Below are positions 10,131 through 19,466 of a stretch of DNA of 64,000 nt, in pieces. The DNA comes from Photobacterium sp. SKA34 (GTDB taxonomy: Bacteria > Pseudomonadota > Gammaproteobacteria > Enterobacterales > Vibrionaceae): contig NZ_CH724142.1 of NCBI RefSeq assembly GCF_000153325.1, forward strand, positions 395,464 through 459,463. Direction: 5' to 3'. Position 1 is the stretch's first letter. Every line of letters starts with the position of its first letter. The position numbers were made by a program, and so were the translations under genes. Below the pieces are notes generated by a model that saw only the letters and a program-made list of their open reading frames with translations, was not told the origin of the DNA and ran no database searches.

Positions 10131-10460
10131 ATGGACATTTCAGAGCTTGAGCAGGAATTAAAAAAAATCTCGCAGCCTTATGAGATAAAATCTTATGGTT
10201 TAGACATTAAGTTTGGTTTTCTCTTAGGCAGTTTTTCAGTGTATTACGATAAGAAACGCGACGGTTTACGATTTGGTTCGCCACTGAGGTGGATATTAGA
10301 TTTAATTTCATTCAGTGTATTAGGCTATCTTATGGTGAGCTTCGACTCTTCTCCACTACAAGCATCTTTCCTGTATATCATTGTGATTATAAATTTTGTT
10401 TTTTCTATTATAAGAGAACTGAGAATTTATAGACTAAAAAAACGGCTCTATATCCAATAA
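10131..10460 (+). CDS. Small membrane protein of unknown function
   Basis: The 109-residue protein has a charged N-terminal half and two hydrophobic helices near residues 58-74 and 80-95, ending in a basic tail. I do not recognise a family. I chose the ATG at 10131 because AAGGA (10119-10123) lies 7 nt upstream; an in-frame ATG at 10125 and a TTG at 10095 are poorer choices. It stands alone between the nagK terminator and rhlE. Confidence 0.65.
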   Translation: MDISELEQELKKISQPYEIKSYGLDIKFGFLLGSFSVYYDKKRDGLRFGSPLRWILDLISFSVLGYLMVSFDSSPLQASFLYIIVIINFVFSIIRELRIYRLKKRLYIQ

Positions 10461-10602
10461 CATCCTTTCTTTAAATGTGCATTGTTGACGATTTTTATAG
10501 ATTGTTTCAATTGATAAAAGATCGCTTATTTCCTTTTATGGTAGACTCACGGCTCTTATTTGTATCGAAAGTTATAAGTGTTTTTACTGTTAGGAAATCA
10601 TT

Positions 10603-11886
10603 ATGTCGTTTCAATCCCTAAACCTTCATCCCAATTTGTTAAAAGCATTGACTGATTTAGGTTATTCAACACCTACAGATGTGCAGCAACAGGCAATTCC
10701 ATTGGCATTGAAAGGTGACGATGTAATGGCTGGTGCGCAAACTGGCACAGGTAAAACAGCAGCATTTACACTTCCACTATTACAACGCTTAATGACTTTA
10801 CCATCGCAAGCAGAGCAGGTGTCTACAGCGGTCGAAAATAATCAGAAATCACGTAATAAAATTCGTGCTTTAATTTTGACTCCAACACGAGAATTAGCTC
10901 AACAAGTATTTGATAGTATTACAACGTATGCCAAATATACTGAGATAAAAGTGGCGGTTGCTTATGGCGGTACGAGTATGAATGTACAAGTTAAAGCCTT
11001 AAATGCAGGCGCTGAAATTCTAGTAGCAACACCTGGACGTTTACTTGATCACGTCTTTAATGGTTCTGTTTCTTTATCTGAAGTTGAAACGTTTGTATTA
11101 GATGAAGCTGATCGTATGTTAGACATGGGTTTCATTGTTGATATTCAACGTATTATGAAGCGAATGCCGGCTGAGCGTCAGACATTATTTTTCTCTGCGA
11201 CATTTTCAAAGCAAGTTAAAAAACTAGCATTTGATATTCTTACCAACCCTAAAATGGTAGAAGTAACGCCAGCAAATACTGCCGCTGAAACCGTTGAACA
11301 AATAGTTTATCCCGTTGATAAACATCGTAAAGCTGAATTACTTGCATATTTAATTGGTTCTCGTAATTGGCGACAGGTACTGGTATTCACCAAAACCAAA
11401 CAGGGTTCCGATCAATTAGCTAAAGATCTCGGTCTAGATGGTATTAAAGCATCATCGATCAATGGTGACAAAAGCCAAGGTGCGCGCCAACGTGCATTAG
11501 ATGATTTCAAATCAGGTAAGACTCGCGTATTAGTCGCGACTGATGTTGCTGCCAGAGGTCTGGATATTGAGCAACTCGAATATGTGGTTAACTTTGATAT
11601 GCCCTTCAAAGCGGAAGATTATGTTCACCGTATTGGTCGTACAGGTCGAGCCGGAATGACAGGGCATGCGATTACTTTGATGAGTCTTGATGAAGAGTGG
11701 GCATTAAAAGCAATTGAAGAGTTATTAGATAGCCGTTTACCACAGCAATGGTTAGAAGGTTATGAGCCTAATCCGGCATTAATAGAAACACAATCTGTTC
11801 ATCGTGGTGCGGCAGCTGAAAAGCGACGAGCGAAATCGAAAAGTAAAATCCACCAGAATAGAGGTAAGCATAGAAATCGTCGATAA
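10603..11886 (+). CDS. rhlE: DEAD-box ATP-dependent RNA helicase, RhlE type
   Basis: This 427-residue helicase unwinds short RNA duplexes, probably in ribosome assembly or RNA turnover. All core motifs are visible in order: Q motif (residues 3-30), AQTGTGKT (motif I), PTRELAQQ (Ia), DEAD in VLDEADRMLDMG (II), SAT (III), and HRIGRTGRAG (VI). The last 30 residues are basic (KRRAKSKSKIHQNRGKHRNR) and should bind RNA. The overall layout and the opening residues fit RhlE rather than SrmB or DeaD. It is monocistronic. Confidence 0.9.
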   Translation: MSFQSLNLHPNLLKALTDLGYSTPTDVQQQAIPLALKGDDVMAGAQTGTGKTAAFTLPLLQRLMTLPSQAEQVSTAVENNQKSRNKIRALILTPTRELAQQVFDSITTYAKYTEIKVAVAYGGTSMNVQVKALNAGAEILVATPGRLLDHVFNGSVSLSEVETFVLDEADRMLDMGFIVDIQRIMKRMPAERQTLFFSATFSKQVKKLAFDILTNPKMVEVTPANTAAETVEQIVYPVDKHRKAELLAYLIGSRNWRQVLVFTKTKQGSDQLAKDLGLDGIKASSINGDKSQGARQRALDDFKSGKTRVLVATDVAARGLDIEQLEYVVNFDMPFKAEDYVHRIGRTGRAGMTGHAITLMSLDEEWALKAIEELLDSRLPQQWLEGYEPNPALIETQSVHRGAAAEKRRAKSKSKIHQNRGKHRNRR

Positions 11887-12071
11887 CATACGGCTAAGCG
11901 ATAATGATAAATTAAAGGTAACTTATTGTTTTATTAGTGTTAACATTGGGCGTTAAAGGTATAATTGTGCTTATAAATTGACGGTTATCTTATTGTTATT
12001 ATCGTTAAGCTTTGTTAATTTAAATATTAACTTATACGCATATTTTTTCTTTAATTGTCTCTGAGGTTTTC

Positions 12072-13387
12072 ATGGCAGGTTTAACAAAACCAGTCCGTTA
12101 CACTTTATTCTTTCTTATTATTTTCACCTGTATTGTTTATGTGTGGTTTATATTTGGCGGTGCAAATAAAGAGTACGTTGTGACACCTGTAAATAGTACA
12201 TACAATCTTATTGATGATACAGGGCAGAATGGTGCAACAGAGTCGTCTTTGACGATAGATAGAAGCGGTGCATTACTTGAGTGTAATATAGTTAATAAAG
12301 CGCAATGGCTTTTTGTGAGATTGCCATATCACTGACAGATTCAGTTGATAAAGGCATTAATCTTAGTGATTATAATAGTGTTGGAATTGATATTGATTAT
12401 GACAGCCCTTTAGATGGAGAAAGAGTTCGTATTTATTTACGTAATTTTGATCCAGCTTACGCAAAGTTATCAGACCCTATTTCTTTAAAGTTTAATGCAA
12501 TTGAGTATGCGCCCGGAGAGGATAAAGGACTCATAAAGTTTCCTCTTCGTTCTTTTCAAGTTTTATCATGGTGGATAGCGGATTACGAAGTACCTGTTGA
12601 TAAATCAAGTAGACAGTTTGATAACATTTCAATCATTGAAGTTGCGACAGGCAGTTATGTAAAAGAAGCAAATTATTCCATTAAATTAAATAAGCTGATT
12701 TTTTATGGTGAAAGAATTAGTGAACAAGCGTTAGTAAAAATATTGCTATCACTATGGGTGATAACAGCAATATCTTTTATTATTATTGATCGTATTTATC
12801 TAAGAAAACAGATTAAAGAAACGGAAGAACGTACACAGCGTTTACGTGACGCTAACCGTGTTTTATACGAGAAAAGCTTGGTGTTTGAAGAGCTCGCATT
12901 TACTGATCCATTAACACGTACCCGTAATCGACATGAGATCAATGATTGGTTAGCAGAGTTTACAACACACTCTATTGATAACAAAATTTCCTTCTCAATG
13001 ATGTTTATCGATATTGACAACTTTAAACAAGTGAATGATAAGTATGGTCACCGATTGGGTGATGAAGTATTAAGACGATTTGCAAGTTTGATCAATAAGC
13101 GCGTTCGAAAATCTGATGTTTTTGCTCGTTGGGGAGGAGAAGAGTTTGTAATTTTTTGCCCAGCAACCCCTTTAGGTGCAACCGCTAAATTAGCTGAATC
13201 TATACGTGAATGTATTGAGAATGCAGTATGGGATAACGGGATGAAAGTGACTTGTAGTTTAGGTGTCGCAGAACTTGAAAATGAAGATTATTGCCACTTT
13301 ATTGAGCGTGCTGATGAAGCATTAATGAAGGCTAAGGAGCGAGGTAGAAATCGCGTTGAGATAGCTTGGAACGAACGACAATTATAA
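12072..13387 (+). pseudogene. Membrane diguanylate cyclase split by a -1 frameshift
   Basis: Two overlapping frames together make one protein of about 438 residues. The first part (12072-12335) gives an N-terminal membrane helix and the start of a periplasmic domain. The second part, in another frame, gives the rest of that domain, a second membrane helix, a coiled coil and a GGDEF domain with an intact GGEEF motif (SDVFARWGGEEF). Adding one T to the T5 run at 12310-12314 joins them smoothly (AQWLF then CEIAISL). The cyclase half might be made alone from the ATG at 12305, but it would then lack its first membrane helix. Either a real mutation or a base-calling error is possible. A strong terminator follows. 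Confidence 0.85.
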
Positions 13388-13403
13388 GTTAATTAGATGA
13401 TGT

Positions 13404-13440
13404 AAAAAGCCGTGTTGATCATATCAACACGGCTTTTTTT
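13404..13440. terminator. Bidirectional terminator between convergent genes
   Basis: A perfect stem (AAAAGCCGTGTTGAT with ATCAACACGGCTTTT, CAT loop) is flanked by A and T runs on both sides. It serves the cyclase gene (plus) and the antiporter gene (minus). Confidence 0.92.
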
Positions 13441-13451
13441 GAACTTACAAA

Positions 13452-14863
13452 TTAGATGAATAATTTTCCTGTTGCAAGTAAGTAGATGCCAAATCCTGAA
13501 ATGGTAATAAGGAATAAAACAAAATAGATTTCTTTACCTATAAAAATAGGTTTATTTTGTTCTCGTTTTGCTTTGATATAGAAAAATAGACCTGGTAAAT
13601 ACAAAATTGCAGATAATAGCAAATGGTGTAAACCAGATGCGTATAGAAGCCAAATACCGTATACGGTTGCAAAGATACCAACCCAAAGTAAAGTGCCTCT
13701 ATTTTTAGTTTTTATTGCTATTTTTAATGTATATGCAGCAACTAAAAAGTAGGGGATTAAAATCATTTCAGAAGCAATGACCAAAATGTTATTGTAGGTT
13801 CCACCTGCAAAAGTCACCGCAAATAAAGATACCTGAATACAAATAGTAGTGAGTTTTAATGAGATAACAGGAGTACCGGCTTCATTTTGTTTCTTATAAA
13901 TTTTAGGGAATACATTGTTATTAGCGGCAAGGAAAGGTGCTTCTGTTGCTAACACCGTCCAGCTAAGGAAAGCACCACATACTGAAATAAGTAAGCCACA
14001 GCCTATTAGCACGGCTCCCCACTGGCCTAAAATATGTTCTAATACTTTAGCCATTGATGGATTTTGTAACTTAGCGAGATCTGATGTGCTGATAACACCC
14101 ATAGAAAGAAGCGTTACAAAAATATAGATAATAAGAGCTGTTAATAGACCGAGAATAGTTGCTCGACCGATATCTTTACGATCTCGAGCTCGTGATGAAA
14201 CAACGACAGCGCCTTCAACACCAATAAATACCCATACTGTGATTAACATAGTGGATTTTACTTGATCAAGAAGATCATGTTTGGAACCAAATTCAATACC
14301 GGTAAAATCAAAAATGAATGTGTGCCATTTGAAGGCAAGCATGGTGAAGAAAATAAATAAGAAGAGCGGAACTAATTTAGCGATGGTTGTTACCATATTA
14401 ATTTTTGCTGCTGTTTTAACACCTCGCAAAATTAAAAAGTAGACTAACCATAAATAATAGAAGCGCCAACAACGGACTGCCACGTATTACCAAGTCCAAA
14501 AATGACATCATTAGGATTATCGAAAAACATGCCTAATGTGCCAAATACAATCACCAAATATGAGACATTTGCTAGCATTGCACTAAGCCAGTAACCCCAT
14601 GCGGAACAAAATCCGATGTAGTCACCAAAACCAGCTTGCGCGTAGCCAAATACACCGCTATTAATTTCAGGTTTTAGAATTGAAAGGTATTGAAATGATA
14701 GAGCGAGAAAGATCATACCAATACCGGTGATAATCCATCCAATCATTACAGCCGCTGGACTTGCAACGAGTGCCATATTTTGAGGAAGGCTAAATACGCC
14801 GGCACCAATCATTGAGCTGATCACGAGTGCTGTTAGCGCTCCTAATCCAAGCTTATTATCCAT
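13452..14863 (-). pseudogene. YdgI/ArcD-type basic amino acid antiporter, frameshifted
   Basis: Two overlapping frames (14863-14444 and 14483-13452) make one 12-helix APC-superfamily transporter of about 470 residues. The opening GLGALTALVISSMIGAGVFS is the usual substrate-binding first helix of the arginine:ornithine/YdgI antiporters. The segment WVFIGVEGAVVVSSRARD in the second part matches the same group. The break comes after GNTWQSVVGASII. Adding one base to the AAA at 14452-14454 (TTT on the coding strand) restores LWLVYFLILRGV, which lines up residue for residue with E. coli YdgI as I recall it. Membrane proteins of this kind cannot work as two such pieces, so this is either a pseudogene or a sequencing error. 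There is no arginine deiminase cluster beside it. Confidence 0.85.
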
Positions 14864-15056
14864 TTGTAACCTAATCTTTAATTATCATATTAATAAGATT
14901 ATATGAGCTTTTTATGTACCTAAAAACTATTATCTTAATAAAATGATCGTTTGTATGTTTATTTAGGATAGAACAGGGGGGGTTATTTAAACTTATTAAC
15001 GTTAAACATATTAAAAGCACGTTAATTTAACCATTTTGTTACGATTTTAGTCCAAG

Positions 15057-15518
15057 TCAGTGCACGGTTAAATGGGTTGTTGTATTTTTATTTAGAACAA
15101 ATGCCATCGCTTTTCCGTTTGTCGCTGCAGAGTTTATAAGGGGTGTATCAAACTGTTTGATTTCACCTGCAACAATAACGGCACTGCAATTTCCCATTTC
15201 TAATGCCTTAATCATTAAATTATGTTTACTTTGATGGGCCGGTGTTTTCAACAGCAAGACTTTGTTGATGTCGATACCTGCATTTTTCAATAATGATTTA
15301 TCGATTAATGCGTCATAACCTATAAACATGATCCAACGACTTTCACTATTTGCTTTTTTTAATAGTCGTAAGAAATATGCTAATTGAGTTTGCTGCTCTG
15401 CACTATAACTCACTTCAATTGGTTGTCCGACTGCGGCCGAAAGTGGTTGTTGGGTTGAATCTGCTGCAAATGTTGACTTGTATACTTGTGAAGCAGTAAT
15501 TGATGAGTGGTAGTTCAT
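15057..15518 (-). CDS. sulA: SOS cell division inhibitor SulA
   Basis: This 153-residue protein resembles SulA, which binds FtsZ after DNA damage and stops septation. Recognisable parts are the SRWIMFIG segment, AGIDINKVLLL, and the ALEMGNCSAVI core. The N-terminal 45 residues are variable and polar, as is usual. I chose the ATG at 15518, not the TTG at 15533, because GAGGAAAG stands 7 nt upstream of it. A perfect LexA box lies 36 nt before this ATG, which supports both identity and SOS control. The gene is not next to lexA here. Confidence 0.88.
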   Translation of the reverse strand: MNYHSSITASQVYKSTFAADSTQQPLSAAVGQPIEVSYSAEQQTQLAYFLRLLKKANSESRWIMFIGYDALIDKSLLKNAGIDINKVLLLKTPAHQSKHNLMIKALEMGNCSAVIVAGEIKQFDTPLINSAATNGKAMAFVLNKNTTTHLTVH

Positions 15519-15553
15519 TATTGCTTTCCTCAACTAGTGGTTATACATACATA

Positions 15554-15569
15554 CTGTATGCCTATACAG
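15554..15569. promoter_or_regulatory. LexA (SOS) box upstream of sulA
   Basis: CTGTATGCCTATACAG matches the gammaproteobacterial LexA consensus CTGT-N8-ACAG exactly. It sits where the sulA promoter should be. Confidence 0.9.
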
Positions 15570-15764
15570 TAGTTTTATTTATCCCTTGATGCAAGTGTTT
15601 TTTGTGTGATCTTTTTGTCTCCTGTGTAGATTTTCATAGGGGGAGCTCGAACTAATTTTAATTTAAACTGTTGATTTTAATGTGTATATTTAAATTATTT
15701 TATTTGTGTTATTTTATTTCATGAAAACTGAAAAATATCATTAGTTAAAATGTTGCGCTATATC

Positions 15765-15805
15765 ACAGGTGTTTATACAGTAACTCATACAGTGTTTTGT
15801 ACAGT
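15765..15805. repeat. 12-bp periodic ACAG(T) direct repeats
   Basis: ACAG begins at 15765, 15777, 15789 and 15801, exactly 12 bp apart; the last three are TACAGT, preceded by TA, CA or TG. Each copy matches one half of a LexA box (TACAG) but they are direct, not inverted. A further ACAGT lies at 15824, off the period. It could be an operator array for an unknown regulator, or chance. Confidence 0.5.
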
Positions 15806-16622
15806 GGTTAGGTTAAACTAGGCACAGTAATAAACGGTTAATTTTCTGTTTAGGCTGTCTCCAGATGATTAATCATCGTGGTTAATGGTAGTAATGAGAA
15901 TAAAAGATGGCTCTGTGACACATTTATCACGGCATTGAACAATCGAAGGGTTTTCTTGTATGAGCATCACATCATCAAGCGATGGCATTTATGTGCATCA
16001 ATAAAGGCTCGTGTGTAAGTTTATAGATTAATGAGATCTAATGCGGTGGGTAGGCTACTATGCATTTACCTGATCTATAATTGCGAATTGAATTACTATT
16101 ATATTTTTAGAAAATGAACCTTGGTGTGCTAACAGATATTGAAAAATGGCATTGACCATTGATTGGATCTGATGTTGAAGATGGTTACTCATCTTCATCA
16201 ATCGCACAATTAGGTTGAGTCGAAAAGCTGCGTAAATATAAAACAATAGATCCTATGGAGTGTTAATCGAAATGAGTATAATGCGGCATTGATATGCCTT
16301 GTCGGCTTTCTTTTATCGTTGCTAAAATAAATGGGAATGAAAAATATAACTGACTGATTAATTTAAGCTATTCAACAAAACTATATTTATCAAATACAAT
16401 ATAAATGTAAAATAAAACATAAAAATAGTATTAGTTTTTAATGTCTTTTAATTATATTATTTTAAATAAAGAGTATTATACGAATGTAATGAGGTTTAAT
16501 TTTTAGGACTTATAAGGATAATTTTATATGAATAAAAATAATAATTATTGAATAGAGTCGCATTGATATGATGAGAACAATAAGCACCCATTATTTAGAT
16601 GCTTATATATAAAGTAATTAGA

Positions 16623-16775
16623 CTATAAACAATATGCGACAACCGCTTTTTCGTAAGTAAAGCCTGTGTCATTTTCAACCCAGCAATCAATACAACTGCC
16701 TTCTATATCATCTGTCGTAATACAGTCTTCAACAATACCGAATTTTCCATTCGTTAAGGCAACAACAATATCCAT
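16623..16775 (-). CDS. 50-residue cysteine-containing small protein
   Basis: A complete small gene of 50 codons begins MDIVVALTNGKFGIVEDC and ends EKAVVAYCL. A strong ribosome site, AAGGGG, lies 7 nt before the ATG on the minus strand. It contains four cysteines (residues 18, 28, 31 and 49), two of them in a C-x2-C pair, and one tryptophan. It is acidic, with no signal peptide or membrane helix. The composition looks like a folded, possibly metal- or redox-binding domain. I do not recognise a family. It is the only convincing gene in the 1.4 kb between sulA and the TauE exporter. Confidence 0.6.
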   Translation of the reverse strand: MDIVVALTNGKFGIVEDCITTDDIEGSCIDCWVENDTGFTYEKAVVAYCL

Positions 16776-16920
16776 ATTATACCCCTTAAATAACTTATCA
16801 AAATCAATGTTTTCAACATATGTTTATCAAGTTGTATCGGTAATGGTCAATCATTTTGTTTAGTTTTCTTGATGCTGTAGGCACTAATCTTAGTGATATG
16901 TGATTTTGAATACACATTTA

Positions 16921-17640
16921 CTAGTGGATACTTTCATAAATAGCAATAATGCCGCAGATTAAACATAAAATTAGAGCAGCGTATCGAATTTTTTCTTTCG
17001 GTAGCGACTGGGTAGTTTTGAGTGCTAACCAATATCCAAGCCATGCACTTGGAATTAATGGAAGAGTGATCCAAAGTTTATCCAAGGAAAGAAAACCAAC
17101 TGGAATTTGCGCTGCTAAAGAAACAATAGAACTAAAGACAAAGAAAGCAGATAGGTTACCACGTAATTGATTGGCTTCTTGATGTTGTAACAATATAGCC
17201 ATTGGTGGTCCACCAATAGCGGAGCTTGTACCGAATAAACCAGAGAAGAAGCCAGCAATAACCATTCTACGAGGTGTAGGTTCAATCCTATAAGGCAAGA
17301 CACTCACAACTACTGCAAGTAATACCAGCAAACCAATCCACAATGTTAGGACATGAGCCGAAACGTAAACGAGTAAAGCAGCACCTGCAATAGAGCCAGG
17401 TACTCGCCCTAAAATTGCCATTTTTAAAGCACCAAGTTCAATACTACTACGATGTTTTAAGGCGTTAAGTAACGAGATAAATAATGCAATAAGGCAAATA
17501 GGGGCAGGAACATATTGTGGAGCATAAACAATTAAAATAGGAGCAGAAACAATCGCTAGACCAAAGCCGATAGCTGTTTGGACGTAAGATCCGACAAAGA
17601 TAGCTGTAATCGCAAGTAAGGTAGTAGGTTCAATAGTCAT
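16921..17640 (-). CDS. TauE/SafE family sulfite/anion exporter
   Basis: The 239-residue protein has about seven or eight hydrophobic helices arranged as two repeats, as in the TauE/SafE family of anion exporters (sulfite, sulfoacetate and other organosulfur compounds). The conserved glycine-rich loops are visible near the N-terminus (GSYVQTAIGFGLAIVSAP) and in the second half (SGLFGTSSAIGGPPMAI). The substrate cannot be read from the sequence. There is no sulfur gene next to it. The ATG is followed upstream by the divergent beta-lactamase gene. Confidence 0.85.
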   Translation of the reverse strand: MTIEPTTLLAITAIFVGSYVQTAIGFGLAIVSAPILIVYAPQYVPAPICLIALFISLLNALKHRSSIELGALKMAILGRVPGSIAGAALLVYVSAHVLTLWIGLLVLLAVVVSVLPYRIEPTPRRMVIAGFFSGLFGTSSAIGGPPMAILLQHQEANQLRGNLSAFFVFSSIVSLAAQIPVGFLSLDKLWITLPLIPSAWLGYWLALKTTQSLPKEKIRYAALILCLICGIIAIYESIH

Positions 17641-17841
17641 TATATTTATGTAGTAGTTTAAATATGGATGGTTACATAGATTATGTAAATACTAAATCAA
17701 ACTAATACTAATAATGTATAAAGTAAAATAGTAAATGAAAATATAGGTGATTATCCAATTTTAATTAACTTTATATTGAAAACGTTACTTTTAATAGATT
17801 TTTTTACTGATAAAATGCGAAAGCTATTATCAGAGGTGCAC

Positions 17842-18729
17842 ATGCGTTATTTATCAAAAAAAGTATCAAAACACATTATTGGTTCAGTATTAACTGCCTT
17901 TCTGTTGGGCTTTTCTAGCGTAAGCCTAGCGGAAAACATCACGGTTAATTCAGCGATTGAACATGCTGAAAAGCAATTAGGTGCAAGAATTGGTGTCTCA
18001 GTATTAGATGGTAAAGGAAAGCAGTTGTATGGCTATCATAGTGATCAACGTTTTCCATTAATGAGTACCTTTAAAACACTTGCTTGTGCAAAGTTGCTAC
18101 ATGATAACCAAATTAATAATGGCATGATGGATAAACCCTATCAGATCACCGCCGATGCAATTTTAGATTATGCGCCAGTATTTAAAGATAAAGTCGGGAC
18201 TGAAGTGTCATTAAAAGAGGCATGTTTTGCCACCATGACGACCAGTGATAATTCAGCTGCAAATTTAGTACTAAGTCACATTGGTGGCCCAGTAGGCGTA
18301 ACGACATTCTTAATTAATAGTGGTGACAGCGTAACAAGATTAGATCGTATTGAACCATTACTCAATGAGGCAACACCAGGCGATAAACGTGATACTACTA
18401 CGCCTTATGCGATGAATAAAACCATTACCAATCTAGTATTAGGTAATGCTTTAAACAAGTCTTCAAAACAACAATTGAAAGACTGGATGGAAGCAAATAA
18501 AGTCTCGAATGGTTTATTGCGATCAGTTCTACCTAAAGGGTGGGAGATTGCAGATCGCTCAGGTGCTGGTGGTCATGGCTCTCGTGGTATTACTGCGGTG
18601 GTATGGAATGAACAAAAACAACCTTTAGTGATCAGTATTTACCTAACAGGCACTAAAGCGAGTATTCCAGAGCGTGATAAAGAAATAGCTCAGATTGGTC
18701 AGGCCATTTTGCAGCAGTTTGGTGCTTAA
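17842..18729 (+). CDS. Class A beta-lactamase, CARB/PSE-like
   Basis: This 295-residue periplasmic serine beta-lactamase hydrolyses penicillins. A Sec signal peptide covers residues 1-30 (cleavage after SSVSLA). The active-site motif STFK is at 75-78, SDN follows in TTSDNSAAN, the omega-loop glutamate is in RIEPLLNEA, and the KTG-equivalent reads RSG (DRSGAGGHGSRG). RSG in place of KTG is the mark of CARB/PSE carbenicillinases. I chose the ATG at 17842 because AGAGGTG lies about 6 nt upstream; an in-frame TTG at 17776 has no support. No integron, cassette site or IS flanks it, so it looks like a resident chromosomal gene. Confidence 0.93.
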   Translation: MRYLSKKVSKHIIGSVLTAFLLGFSSVSLAENITVNSAIEHAEKQLGARIGVSVLDGKGKQLYGYHSDQRFPLMSTFKTLACAKLLHDNQINNGMMDKPYQITADAILDYAPVFKDKVGTEVSLKEACFATMTTSDNSAANLVLSHIGGPVGVTTFLINSGDSVTRLDRIEPLLNEATPGDKRDTTTPYAMNKTITNLVLGNALNKSSKQQLKDWMEANKVSNGLLRSVLPKGWEIADRSGAGGHGSRGITAVVWNEQKQPLVISIYLTGTKASIPERDKEIAQIGQAILQQFGA

Positions 18730-18742
18730 AAGCAAGAATACG

Positions 18743-18774
18743 AAAGCACAATGTAATTTATGTTGTGCTTTTTT
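18743..18774 (+). terminator. Terminator after the beta-lactamase gene
   Basis: AAAGCACAA pairs with TTGTGCTTT around an 11-nt loop and is followed by T6. Confidence 0.88.
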
Positions 18775-18885
18775 ATCTATTGATACTGGTAACGTTTTTC
18801 CAACACTTTGTTTGCTATTTATTGCTCAGTCAATAGGATATAAAAATACGCCATAATAAACTGATGCACATAAAGGATAACGATA

Positions 18886-19428
18886 GTGAAAATTAGAGGT
18901 TTTAGTCTTATTGAACTAATTATCATCATCGTTATTGTTGGAATTATTGCTGTTTTCGTCGCCCCTAAGTTTTTAAATATCAGTAGAGATGCTCGTATTA
19001 CTTTATTAAAAGGTGTGAAGTCTTCACTGATAACGGCAAGTGATTTTGTTCATACTCGCGCCATTGTTCTTGGTGTTGAGCATGATCCCAATAAATCAGT
19101 GATAGATGCAGGTGATGTTGATATCGAAATTGTTATGGGTTATCCAACCGGACATTGGACATATAGTATGCGCTATTTACTGACTTTGAATGATGTATCG
19201 TATACCAGTGGCAGAGATACCCAATGCCAGACCGAGTGGTGTGGTTTGGGTAATCAACGTACAGTACCTAGTGGTCAAATTTCCTCATTACCAGCAGGCA
19301 ATACCACACCTAAAGTCGGTAAAATATTTCCTCGTGGCTTTAGTTATAACGATCAGTGTGGCGTTTACTTTGTAAATTATTACGATGGGGAACCACCTGT
19401 TGTCGGTATTGAAGATAAAGATTGTTAA
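18886..19428 (+). CDS. Stand-alone type IV prepilin-like protein (MSHA type)
   Basis: The 180-residue protein starts at GTG with AAAGGA upstream. It has a prepilin peptidase site after glycine 5 (RG then FSLIE, with the essential glutamate at +5), followed by a 20-residue hydrophobic helix. The globular part carries four cysteines, two near residues 107-112 (TQCQTEWC) and two at the C-terminus (DQCGVYF, KDC). It resembles minor MSHA pilins. No pilus assembly gene lies within the window, so it is an orphan that would depend on a machine encoded elsewhere. Confidence 0.82.
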   Translation: MKIRGFSLIELIIIIVIVGIIAVFVAPKFLNISRDARITLLKGVKSSLITASDFVHTRAIVLGVEHDPNKSVIDAGDVDIEIVMGYPTGHWTYSMRYLLTLNDVSYTSGRDTQCQTEWCGLGNQRTVPSGQISSLPAGNTTPKVGKIFPRGFSYNDQCGVYFVNYYDGEPPVVGIEDKDC

Positions 19429-19466
19429 CCCAGTATTTGCTTTAAACAGTCTCATGGATATTTTCA

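Larger units (their letters stand above)
15534..16622. other. Gene-poor kilobase upstream of sulA
   Basis: Apart from the LexA box and a 12-bp periodic repeat (15765-15805), I find no gene I can support in this AT-rich kilobase. Two short minus-strand frames (15869-15988, 39 codons; 16058-16246, 62 codons) lack convincing ribosome sites and known motifs. The segment could be the eroded remains of lost genes. Confidence 0.55.

Noticed and set aside
12300..12320. Programmed -1 frameshifting in the cyclase gene
   Set aside because: The site GGCTTTTTG lacks a standard X-XXY-YYZ heptamer in the right frame, and no downstream hairpin is evident. The same one-base pattern in five other unrelated genes makes a shared mutation or sequencing cause more likely.
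15765..15830. CRISPR-like or iteron array
   Set aside because: The repeat unit is only 4-6 bp with 6-8 bp between copies. There are no spacers, no cas genes and no rep gene.
15869..15988. 39-codon minus-strand frame with two cysteines
   Set aside because: It reads plausibly but has no ribosome site and no known family, so I cannot support it as a gene.
16058..16246. 62-residue minus-strand frame
   Set aside because: No ribosome site, no recognisable motif, and composition like the surrounding AT-rich DNA.
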